A stretch of 64,000 nt of DNA, taken from positions 682,001 to 746,000 of the forward strand of contig JANCIK010000010.1 of assembly GCA_028532985.1 (NCBI GenBank), in the 5' to 3' direction. The stretch is from Stropharia rugosoannulata (taxonomy: Eukaryota > Basidiomycota > Agaricomycetes > Agaricales > Strophariaceae). The position numbers were made by a program, and so were the translations under genes. Below the pieces are notes generated by a model that saw only the letters and a list, made by a program, of their open reading frames with translations, had not been told where the DNA came from and did not search any database. Positions 1 to 10,336 of this stretch are shown piece by piece (the first letter of the stretch is position 1; every line of letters starts with the position of its first letter).

Positions 1-2526
1 CGTAATGTTAGCAAAGAACTTCAAACCAGAATTGACAGTCTTAAATCGTGCGTTTAGTCCTACTCATCTTTGCTGACCTTTCTCATCATTTTCAATAGCA
101 TTCTACAAGAAATAGAGAGCGCGTTGAATGCTATTAAGCAACAATGGAGATGGCTTTTAATCATATTTCCGCAGTTGAATAAGGAGAGGGTGGACAAGTG
201 CGTCAAGGATCTTGGCACCGCACTTGAAGCATTTGATGTACGTCTTCTGTCTACTATCCTTTCATATACAATGAACTTTTTTTAGATGTCCCACAGGCTT
301 CAAGTCGAGGGAATACTAGACAACATCCTGCAGAGTACGAATGACATACGTGAAGAGATGAAAGAGGTAAAGGCGGAGGTCAAGAAACTCGCGGAATCTC
401 TATACCCCCACACATCTCCGTATGCTATTGGGAAACAGGACATGCCGCCTCTATCCAAGGTATTTTTTGGACGTGATAGCGACGTTACTACCATTGTTAA
501 TCGCCTCTCAACCGAGGATGGGTCGCATGTGTGTATTACTGCGTCTGGTGGAATGGGCAAGACAAGACTAGCGCTCGCCGTGATCCACAATACATCCATT
601 TGCAATATTTTTGGGCGCTACCGATTCTGGGTACCGTGTATAACAGCAACAACAGCAGATGCGCTCCGCCGACTCCTTTACATCCAGCTCTCAATTACAG
701 CTGAGACGTTCGACAGCCTCGACATCCTCGTTTCCGAGCTCATGGCTACACCGGATAGACGGCTCATCCTCCTGGATAACTTCGAGACCCCATGGCAATC
801 CAACGGCGAAGGAGATAAAATCAGTGACATTCTAATCAGGGTCGCACAAATTCCCCATGTTACTCTGCTAGTCACGATGACCTCCGCATTTCCTCCCATG
901 CAGGATATTGACTGGAAGCATCACCATCTCCATCCACTAGATGCTCTCGCTGCGCAAAAGGCTTTCTTAACAGAGTGTCCGTCTTCGTCTTCAGATCTAC
1001 CAGGAGTTGACAAGCTCACAAGCGCCGTTGGGTATGTACCATTGGCCATCAACCTAATGGCGCGCGCTGGACAGGGGTCCCATTTGCCCACGGAAGCTCT
1101 GCTAGCGGACTGGAACTCAAGTGGAATCGGCATGCTAAGCGGCCTGAACGACCGGATTCGACGATCCATAGATCTGGTACGCACTGAACATTCCGCACTC
1201 AACCTACTTGCCATCCTGTCAATACTTCCGCTGGGGACTTGTATGAAAAATATAAACTCACTATGGGCCACTGAAGTACATCCAATCTCCAGTGCTCTCA
1301 GTACCTTGCGTAGCAAAGCACTTATAGAATGCGATAACGGAGAATCCAGCCGCGTCTACGTCATTCCGACTATTCAAGCTTTCGTGAAGCAGCACGGGTT
1401 TATTTCGGGAGACATACAAAAACACGTACGACGTGCTTGTCAAGAATTTGTACTTAAGAACAAATTCTACATCGGCGACGAGCCTGATTACAGAGCAAGA
1501 GTGACAGCGCTTTCCGAGGAACAGAACAACATCGAGGTTCTTTTGATGCAGGAAGACTGTGAAGACGACCAGGAACGTCTTCATCGTGCTGACGCTCTCG
1601 TAGCGTTCTGTGTCTATTTGCACCACGTAAAGCCCAGTATCACTATTGCTCAACTAGCGTTAGACGCTGCGGAAGCCACCAAGAGCCGTCGCTGCATAGC
1701 TGAAGCCCACGAAGTACTTGCGGACATGTACCATTTAGCCAGTCAATATCATGCAAGCTATCATCACTACGAGGAGGCCCATCAGCACTTCGTCGACATA
1801 CAAGACTTCGCGCGGGCAGGCGAATGCACATATATGATGATGTTGATTGGCTGGATGTTATCGGACGGCTCGGGAGCACCAGGACTGACACTCGAGTTAC
1901 TCGCTGAGGAGGCCCAGGCCGAGCTATCCCATGACGAGGGCAATGAATACAATATGGCTCGCGGTATGCTGGTACGTGGAGAATATTTCTGGTATTCTAG
2001 AAAAATGGACGACGCTCGAACAACATTCACCAAGGCCTTGGTCATATTTAAAAGGTTGGAGCGTCCAGCAAGCACTGTTGCATGTCTCCGTCTACTGGCC
2101 AGAACCGAAGCAATACAAAAAAATTACAAACTCGCACTTGATCTATGTTGTGAAGCACTGGAAATCGCAGAGGGGCATGGTCTCGGCGCTGGACCTATTA
2201 GCTCAATTTTAAACGTACAGTCATCTTACTTAATAGTCCTGGAGCGCTACGACGAGGCCGAACGTGCTCTTCAAATGTCCCTCAAGTTGGCACAAGTTAG
2301 GGGCTCATTCCTCAAAATTGCACAGGTTCTAGCCATGCTTGCCTATTTCTGTACCAAACAAGGGGATAGAGATCAAGCGATCCAACTCTACACCGAGGCC
2401 CAAGAACAGTTTGGAAAGGTGCAATCTCAGAGCAATGGAGAGGAGGAAAGGCTAAAATGTGAAAGGAATGTCGAAGCCCTAACCAGTGGTTGCATTGATG
2501 ATGTTGAAGAGCCCATTCTCTACTAG
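1..2526 (+). CDS. NB-ARC / TPR NLR-like protein, 5' partial
   Basis: Exons <1..47, 99..237 and 286..2526, joined in frame with GT..AG introns of 51 and 48 bp. The first exon is cut by the window edge; the downstream paralogue shows what is missing, a helical N-terminus resembling the fungal MLKL_NTD-like bundle. Counting from the Met codon at 286, the P-loop GGMGKT is at about residues 88-93, a Walker-B-like LILLDN at 160-165, a sensor-like stretch LLVTMTS near 194-200, and the GLPL-equivalent GYVPLA at 249-254. The C-terminal ~350 residues are helical with TPR-like repeats and end near residue 746. Fungal NLR-like proteins of this architecture are thought to act in non-self recognition and programmed cell death. 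The domain calls rest on motifs; the specific role is inference. Confidence 0.9.
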
Positions 2527-2760
2527 CTTATTCTTTTGGTATTTATGATATGTACAAATAAATGTATCTGATTTCATCTGCGCAGACATTGAAAAGTCTT
2601 TGGTTTTGGGTAATTCTGAAGTCATTATGCTGGCTGGATTTTATACTACGATTTATTCTCACTCCTTTCACCGCATTTATACAGCTTCCAGATGAAGAAC
2701 TATGCGGTCCACTTAACACTTTCCTCCGCATCTGCATGGCACCTTCTATGGCCTGACATT
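2527..2760 (+). other. 3' flank shared by both NLR genes
   Basis: The stretch after the first NLR stop (for example TGGGTAATTCTGAAGTCA and the following TTTATACTACGA) aligns with the stretch after the second NLR stop at about 13,140-13,330. The duplicated block therefore includes the 3' untranslated region, which supports segmental duplication over retroposition. No polyadenylation site was assigned. Confidence 0.6.
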
Positions 2761-5700
2761 GTGCACATAATTGTTAATGTTAAGGTTCTGCCTATGTTCA
2801 TGACTGTTTGAGTCCACCCGACACACATGGTCTGCGTCGTCCGTACACAAATCAAACCTTTAAGTTGCTATATACTGAGATAAAACGTATGTTATTAAGG
2901 AATCGGACGTCACGATAGGAGGGACCAGCATTATTTCGGTGACTGTTCATGCACATGAACCAGCTACGGTAAACCAACAGCTATCAGACTGGGGAGCCTC
3001 AACATGGACGTACATATGACCCATGAGTCCACGCTCTTGCAGATGTTTCCTTGCAGCGCCCGCGGCTCGGGTTCACGATGTGGCAAGACCCCGTTTCCTG
3101 CCACGGGTGCAGACAACCAAACATATTGATGTACGCGCAGACACAAAGACGTACATAAGAACGCCGCAATCATTGCTGAAGTCCAGAATGCAGACATAGG
3201 AGCAGCAGGAAGCAGTTCAAGCACTCGGACAGTTATAATACGTGCACAAGAAATTACGCAGGGACTGGGAATCTAGAGGGAGAGCGGCCATGGTTAACCG
3301 ACGGAGGACGCATACAGCCGGGCTGGACGCAACTTGAGCACACAGACAAAGTAGAATTGGTGACCCCGTCCCCGTGAACAGACCGCAGTTCGTGCAGGCA
3401 CGGAGGTACCGGGCGAATTTACTCACCTACTGTACAGGAGCGCCGGTGGATGGGACCGGCCTCGTAAATTATGTTTGTCGTTATGAGAACTCAAAAGGTA
3501 AGTTCCGTAGGCGCGAAACGGCCACGGGGACGGTGGAGACTGGGCGAGGAGATTTAGCCAAGACGACGTAAACAGACGCGGGTCAAGACCACTACTAGTA
3601 TAGGCTGTATACTCCAGTGCCGCGTCTCTGCATGGGGCATGGGGGAGATAATAATGGAGTTGAGGGGACGTTGATTGTGTCCAGGCTAGATCAGAAGAGG
3701 CGTCAACAGGGTATAGGGACGACGGCGGGAAAAGGAAGCAAATGGTCATGCTGACCTTGGATATAGGCATGGCTAGAAAAGTGGTGTGTGTGTCGTCCCG
3801 GGTGCAAAATAGTGGGTACTTCAAGGCGCTGACTTGGAGAGGCGCGATGAGAAGTGAGTACGGAAGCGAACTCAAACGCGGGTGCAGAATATATCCAAGC
3901 CGGGGACCAGCGCAGAAGCGGACTGGACTGTTCCTTCCATCATCTTGCACGCATCGTTATTCGAGTGAGCGGGTAAATGTGTCTGATATGAGCCCCCGGG
4001 CTCCCAACAGTCGATGTATGCATGCTCACCATGACAGCCAGCCTGTCCCTACTGGGTTAAACTGGGCATAGCCAGAAAGCATGAGGCGGACAGAGGATGA
4101 GTATGACAGGGTAAAAAGAAAGAGGTTCTCGAGGCGACGGGAGGGCGCACGCGGCACGGTGTACAGACTGACATCGTACACCGACGCACGTAAGCGCAGA
4201 GACGCACAAGAATCGCTCACCCCGTTTTCTGGGGAGCGAGTGCGCATGCATGACCTAGGCTTTATGCAGACAACGAAGGACTAGCAGCGTCTCATTCTCA
4301 TGCAAGCGGAAGCGGGTAAGAATGTACCCACTGGTAATCGCATTTGCCACAATGCATAAGCAGAGGATAAGATGAGCAGGCGGAGGACGGGCACGGCGGG
4401 GCACGGTAGAGGGCCCGAACGACATGCATGTTGGGGTTCCGGTTTCGACGCGTAGATCATAATGGAAGATCACGACCGCGAGGACAAGGTGTAGGTAGAC
4501 AGGATGTAGGGCACGGGGGCGTCTCAGATACGGACTCCGTCTGCTCTGTTGTTTCCGTGCGTCAAGTGATCTGCAGTAGCGAAAGGAACACGCCTGGGAT
4601 GGCCATATGCGTGTTTAAACCACCTCCTAACCCACGTTATGAGTGTTCCCTGCGCTGGTTAGCGCCATGTAAGTTGTACATTCGTTGCACCGTGGTTCAT
4701 TGGCATATACATAAGGTTGATCACGGTAGGAAAGACGTGGACTTGAATGAATGTCTGAAATCGTGCCGTGATCTCCGTTATGGGCTTCGAGTTTCCAATA
4801 AGTCGTTTGTTAGCGCAGAGGGAACTCGTAGAACTTGTCACTTCCGAGTTCGAACTTCGATTGTGCCATGCGAGGAGGGGCGGGTGCGTAGGTCAATGGG
4901 ACAACAGCAGGAAAAGGAGGCCTTTATGTCCTTATTAACGTCGAACGGGGACGAGCATGCTCATGCAGGGGATCAGGGATATATTCCAAGCCGCGATGAG
5001 GAAGGTCGTCGGGGAGGGGAGCATGCTCGAGGGGTCGAAAGCATATTCACGCAGGGACAGATGTGGAAGGGATGCATTATCCGTCCATGGGCGGAAAGCG
5101 CACCCGACGGGGTCCGAGGACGTGCAAACAATGCACTGCGTATCGTCCAATATTCTATCGCTTTTACATCGCCTTCCGCCAATCTTCAACGTGTCTCTCT
5201 CTTCTGCAATTGGGAGGGCCTGAACAAGTATCTGCTCTTTAAATAGACATCAATATTAATAAAAAGCAGTCTCTGCTCGCCGTGACAGGGAAAGAATGGA
5301 AATCGTAGGCGACCGGACACAGACGGAATATGGATGCATGGAAAGATCAGAATGGGACTCTCCCCGTCTTCTGGCGAGAACAGTCCAGTGCGCGTTGAAG
5401 CGCGGTTTGCACTAGTAAAGAGCTTTGAATTTGTGATGTGGTGAGAGTTCCCAGTTTCCAGATCCCCTAACTCATGTTTGAGACCGGTGAGAGTTCTTCC
5501 TCGTGCTCGTCGTAGTGTTTAGGGACACGCGCTACTGATCCAAACAACCCAGAAGAACGCAGATTCAAGAAAGCAGCATGCGCCGCGCCGTGCCTCTTCA
5601 AGTAAGATGATGAGGTTGGAGACGTCAGCTGTACGCCGGGAGGAAAAAGGGAGGCATATGTCGATGGGACGTAGTCACGGCGTGACAGCGGGCAGAGAGC

Positions 5701-6185
5701 AGTACGATTTTGCTGGCCGTGGACATGGCTAAGGGAGTGTTAAGACTCGGGAACGTGGCCTGCTTGCGTCGTGTACTAGAGTATATCCTGAGTAACCAGG
5801 TGTGTTTTGTGCGAACTTGTCTTTACCTATTGACATGGCCTTATCTGGCGGGTGCATCCACTTCGCTGGGGAGACAATGTATGTAGTGGAATAAGAAAGA
5901 GTGCCGCGTATGCCGGGCCGTGCATTACCTGCGCGCACCGGCTGCTTCGGGAAGTGCCGGATGGCCGGAACGTTCCTTCAACGAAGTTGACTTGCGTTTT
6001 TGTCCTTGACCGAGCCGCAAGGCTCACTCGAGCTTTAACAATCCCGTTGAAGCTAAGGGAACTCTGAGAACTATCCCCGCCTAGTTTCCTCAATAATTGT
6101 AGAGTCAATAATATTGTACGCATGGACGCACCTTCTGCTTACATTTCTGTCTATATTTGTAGCGATCGGCTCTCTTATTATATGC
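2761..6185. repeat. intergenic mosaic of dispersed repeats
   Basis: I see no credible gene here. The longest open frames (for example 4428-5246 plus and 3423-3950 minus) have erratic composition and no recognisable domain. The stretch holds diverged fragments found elsewhere in the window. The block near 3714-3790 (GGAAGCAAATGG, GGATATAGGCATGGCTAG) recurs near 9473-9545. TGACAGCCAGCCTGTC-like sequence near 4010-4060 recurs near 16,590-16,640. The GTAAACAGACGCGGGTCAAG motif near 3567 recurs near 9315, 15,467 and 44,228. These look like remains of one or more medium-copy elements. Confidence 0.6.
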
Positions 6186-6972
6186 TAGATTAGAAGAAGT
6201 GCAATGTGGAGGATTTACTCGTCGCATCAATCGTCAAAATGAGAGTCTTGTCTTCAGTATTATCGAGTGATATTGAATAATGCAATCCGTTGACAGGAGC
6301 ACTGTAGGAAATTTTCAAATGGAAAGAAGCAGCGCCATTTGTATTTGAAAAATTTGATAGAACTACATGTCCGTATTCGTATTCCATTGAACAAGAACTC
6401 CAAGGAATGAAGTATGACCTCCATTCTGGGCCCTTCAAATAATTCGGTTCAGTCAGTACTTGACGTACGACAGCTTTCTTGAAAAATACAAACCGCTACC
6501 GAATTTATTAGAACACAAATATCTATGTAATGCGCTGATATTGTTCTTCTTCGGAGATGACCATGTCTTTAACACAATGATACCAACCTTTTCGAGTCTT
6601 CAACCTTATCTCTTCATGACCTTTTTCGGACAAGTAATCCAGCTATCAACGTTGAAACGTTGACCGTTGCTCAAAGTAGAATAATCGGACCCGTACTTGC
6701 CTAGTTTGTGGAACTAGCTAACATGGGGATACTTTGTTTCTTTACAGATCTCTAACCTCGACAGAGGAGCGACAGTAGGATAAAAAAACGATTGAGTTAC
6801 CATGAATCATCATACTAACAGGGCAGATTTCAAACCCCTGCCAGTGCCCTGTATGCCTCACTGTCCATTAAGAATCTAACTCTCCGCTGCATTACCGTGG
6901 TGCAAGCGAACACAGAAACGGTAAACCTGATGAGGAAAATATGAGGTAAGTCATAGCATGAGGAATGTAATC

Positions 6973-7182
6973 CTATGTGATTCTACCTCCAAACGTGCGG
7001 GTACTGTTCGGTACAGCACGTAATAGAGCGAAGATTATAATAGACCCTACGTATGCTGCGATGTATAAAATGGCTTTGAAATCGTGAAGGACCTTACCCA
7101 GTGCTTCAAAGTACAGAGAACTGTAGGCAACCTTCATTCCTGCTCTTATAAAATATTCTATCTTACACATAACACAGTACAT
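6973..7182 (-). other. hydrophobic antisense frame conserved in all small-protein loci
   Basis: This reading frame lies upstream of and divergent from the 75-aa gene. It aligns without indels over about 60 codons with frames inside 41,707-42,219 (+) and 46,434-46,946 (-). Shared residues include CVM, IRAG.KVAYS, ILYIAA, IIIFA.LR and VPNST. The substitutions I compared were not clearly biased to silent sites. It may therefore be a conserved leader or promoter rather than a gene. No ATG is shared in place. Confidence 0.3.
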
Positions 7183-7283
7183 CCCACCCGATAAACAGAC
7201 TTACATCACCAACCAGTGAGTACTACCACTCGTTGACGGTGTTATAGATTGTAATGTTCCCTTGACCTTCAGGCGTCTGAATC

Positions 7284-7295
7284 ATGGCCCAATAG
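7284..7295 (+). promoter_or_regulatory. minimal upstream ORF (Met-Ala-Gln-stop)
   Basis: ATGGCCCAATAG lies 55 bases before the main start. It repeats the first three codons (ATGGCCCAA) of the main gene and then stops. The palindrome copies lack it and go straight from the ACCTTCAG leader to the start. It looks like part of an ~80-bp leader insertion and could reduce translation of the main frame. Confidence 0.45.
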
Positions 7296-7326
7296 TGCAC
7301 TGCACTGAAGACTTAAATTTACACAC

Positions 7327-7345
7327 AAAAAAAAAAAAAAAAAAA
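7327..7345 (+). repeat. A19 homopolymer in the leader of the small gene
   Basis: An uninterrupted run of 19 A residues ends five bases before the ATG at 7351. It is absent from the two palindrome copies. It could be the tail of a retroposed insertion or a slippage product. Confidence 0.9.
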
Positions 7346-7350
7346 GAACC

Positions 7351-7578
7351 ATGGCCCAAATCACCGTTATAAACAACACCGGCTCGGATATCAATGTCCG
7401 CATCACAAAAGACAACGAAGGTGGCGATGATAGCTTCTTCACGGTCACTGCAAACGGAGGAGCCGAATCGTGGGATAGGATAAGTTGGCAGGTAGTTTTC
7501 ATTGCGAGGGACCAGGCAGCAGGATCGCCGCTGGAAGTTGTCCTTGGTGTCCCTGGTCAGATTATCAACGTCAATTGA
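7351..7578 (+). CDS. small beta-rich protein, 75 aa
   Basis: A single-exon frame with good start context (ACCATGG). The sequence alternates hydrophobic and polar residues as in a beta-sandwich: ITVINNTGSDINVRIT, then FFTV, SWQVVFIAR and PLEVVLGVPGQ. There is no signal peptide or membrane segment. Two paralogues lie in the palindrome arms (about 55-60% identical by eye, with VINNTG..NVRIT, WQV.FIAR and PL.VVL..PGQ kept). Conservation of the protein against diverged flanks supports a real gene. I do not recognise a characterised family. It is not an aegerolysin by visible sequence. Function unknown. Confidence 0.7.
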   Translation: MAQITVINNTGSDINVRITKDNEGGDDSFFTVTANGGAESWDRISWQVVFIARDQAAGSPLEVVLGVPGQIINVN

Positions 7579-7746
7579 TAGTTCGGTCCATCTCCGGGTT
7601 TCGAATCTGAGCTAAATGTGCAAGGATGTATAGCTGTTTTGTATAAAAACCAATTTTAACAATTTTAAGTGGGGTACAAGTTGGTTATGGGAATGTGATG
7701 GGCATACATGTCGTTCGATTTCTTGAGCTGTTTGAGCAAGAGCAAC

Positions 7747-10336
7747 GCAGCATTGGGTTATGATTGATAGGTATGTTGACGCGAATGTTATAGAAATCAT
7801 GAAGGCGCACCTGAGGCAAAGACGGAAAGCACTTCCTGTTAACCGCGCTTGTAACCGCATTGCCATGGGCCGGAGATGGGCGCGAGCTGTAGATGGTCAC
7901 GGGCAACAGCTACAGATGGCAGCGTCGGATAGGAGAGAGCCTGGGGGACATGGTTGTGGGGGCTGCGACAGCCAAGTTGGCGGCAGCAGCAGTGACAGCG
8001 TAGGCAGAGACAGTGTGAGTATTTAACCGTTGACCAACTAGAGAAGAGTCTGAAAGAGTACCGAGTAAAAAGACCCCAAAGAACGAGAGCGGAGGTTCAA
8101 GCTAAGACCAGCAGCGGCCGCTGTATCCCCCGTCGCCGTCGTCGCGTGCCTTCAGGGGGAACGAGGTAGAACAGGAACGGTGTATTTCACGCTTCGCTCA
8201 GTGTGCAGGATATGCGCATGTCAGGAATGCATTGCCGGATACGGAGATTCAGATTCAATGGCAAGGAAGGTTTCAGAAACGACGCAAACAAACACGCACC
8301 AAGGTGTATGTGCCATATGCTCTAATGTCGCGTTTTGAAACGGGATTCGAAGAAAACGGCCACACAGCTCATACAGAATACACCTGGACCGCCACTGGAG
8401 GCTGATAACACCAGGGAAGGCACCATCAGAGCCGGGGGTACTGATCATCATGACCGCGGCGGGGCGTATAGACGCGAACAACCGCAAATGCGACGAGAAA
8501 GCAGAAGCGGATGCCGCAGATCTCAACTCTGGAGTCGGGGCTGAGATATGCGCAGGTGCAGATGCCGAGACTTGACCGGGAGGCGGCGCAGGTGCTGGCT
8601 GGTTCAGAAACGAAGTAAATGGACGTCAGTCAAGAGCAGCAGGACGCGCCTCCAGAGTCGCGTTATTGCAATGGGGGCAGAATAGATTGCAACGCAAGCA
8701 CAACGCACCATCTTGCATTCGACTGCGTGGGCCTGGGCGGATGAGGTCAACAGGTAGAGACATTGCGACGTCCCGGGCATGAAACGCTGTCATGGCTCAC
8801 TTCAGACGTGGTGAGAGGCGTGGTCGTGGCGGAAAGTACGCACACAAGCGGACGGGCTTCACAACTGAAGTGAACTGGCGAAGAAAACAGCTTAAATGTG
8901 GCCAGTGCGGTGCGAGCCCGTGCTGTCTTTCTTGGGGATTGGTGACATGCGCGTATCTGACAGCCTGTACTCAAATGAAAGGCGGGAGTGAGGGGGAGTG
9001 GACAGCGGCTCAACGTGCCGGGACGGCAGAGGAGCAACGCGGCCGTGCGAGGAGAGGGGAGCATAGGTAGAGACTGTACGCCGGGAGTCAGGGACGAACA
9101 CAGGAAGAAGACAAGAAGAAGAAGCAGAAAGGGCCGCGTTTGCCTATGTCATATGTCATTGATTGGCATCGCCGAGCATTCCAAACAACGTGGACGCGTA
9201 TTCTTGACGTTCACGCAATGTTCACGACTGCTATTATACCTCGTCCTTTCTGTTTCTTGCTTGGGTTGTAGGTCGGAGCCTTGATAGAGACAAAGGGCGG
9301 ATACAGCTGCAGAAATGACGTAAACGGACACGGCTTAAGAGAACTAGAAATCAGAGAATGTGGTGTATCTCTCCAATTTATATTGCGTATAGGCTGCAGG
9401 TGGACACGGAGGCGACGGCCCCGAGACGTGCGGAGATATTAGGGGTCAACTACGAGTTGTACAGTAGAGAAATGACGGCGGAACAGGGAAGCAGATGCGC
9501 TTCCTGCCACTGACTTTGGATATGGGTACGGCTAGGGAGGTGGTAGTGCGATGCCGAGCTCTAGATGGTGACGACGCCGTGAGAGGGATGTTGGTGACTA
9601 CAGACGCAAACGGACAGCGTTCACTGCAGAGAGTCGATTTATTGCCACCGTCATGCCATCCATGTCGTACCGACAAAATACTCACCGCGTTCATTCGTTT
9701 CAGATACGTCTGGATGACCCCCAAGTGGACTGACAGTTTGATTCAGGCTCCTCGGGTGTATTTCTCGTGTGGTGTACGCTGGCCAAGCCTAGAATATAGT
9801 TTCAGCGTTCAAACTTTGGCGCAGCTCAGGCTCTGCTATCTGTTGAGTACGACTCGGAATAGTATGGACAGTATGGACATGTTGCTTTCTAACTCCCTCC
9901 GTACCAAGTTTTGCCTCGAATTCTCCGGGTAAAGCTGAGGAATGTTCTTCCCGGGCGCTTATGAGCGACTTCTTCTGTAAGGTTACGTCAATGTTGATAT
10001 GATAGCTTCACAGTGGATTTGATTTCGCAAAGAACTATTTATACTCTACTCTATACTGAAGTACTCAATATTTATAGATCGTGTATTGACAGTGGGAAGA
10101 TCCGTTCGACCTTGACTAATGGTGTGCTGTGGTACCCTGTCTCACGGTTGAACATAGCCCATTGTAACATCTCGCAGACAACATCCACTGACATGCCTGG
10201 CTGCATACCGAAACGTAACCGAAAGTCCCGAAACCCAACATCCAAGGTGGCAGAAAAGCTTACATTACTGGCTGCAAGCTGACGAGGACTGTTCTTCCAT
10301 CCCTAGGATGCCATTCAAGGTCCGCCAACCAAAACT
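7747..10336. repeat. intergenic mosaic of dispersed repeats
   Basis: No supportable gene. The part 7,900-8,440 is collinear with 50,450-50,857, where the homologous sequence ends at the second copy of the 2.4-kb TIR element. Near 9,150-9,225 there is one copy of the dispersed ~80-bp unit (TCATTGATTGGCATCGCCGA, then ATTCCAAACAACG). The frame at 9495-9932 has no recognisable features. Nothing noted at 9,950-10,336 besides the probable promoter of the next gene. Confidence 0.55.

Larger units (their letters stand above)
6186..7746 (+). repeat. third, diverged copy of the small-protein locus
   Basis: This block is collinear with 45,930-47,200 in the right arm of the palindrome. Shared landmarks are GAAGCAGCGCCA.TTGTATTTG (6327 and 45,956), ACATGGGGATACTTTGTT (6721 and 46,278) and the leader ..TGAGTACTACCACT (7214 and 46,654). 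Similarity then runs through the small gene and its 3' flank. By eye it is far more diverged than the two palindrome arms are from each other. Confidence 0.75.

Noticed and set aside
4428..5246. A 272-codon plus-strand open frame
   Set aside because: Irregular composition, no domain, located in repeat mosaic; its relatives elsewhere are not open in the same frame.
7351..7578. Small protein as an aegerolysin-type pore-forming partner
   Set aside because: It is about half the usual length and I could not match the family's conserved aromatic pattern; only general beta-rich character is shared.
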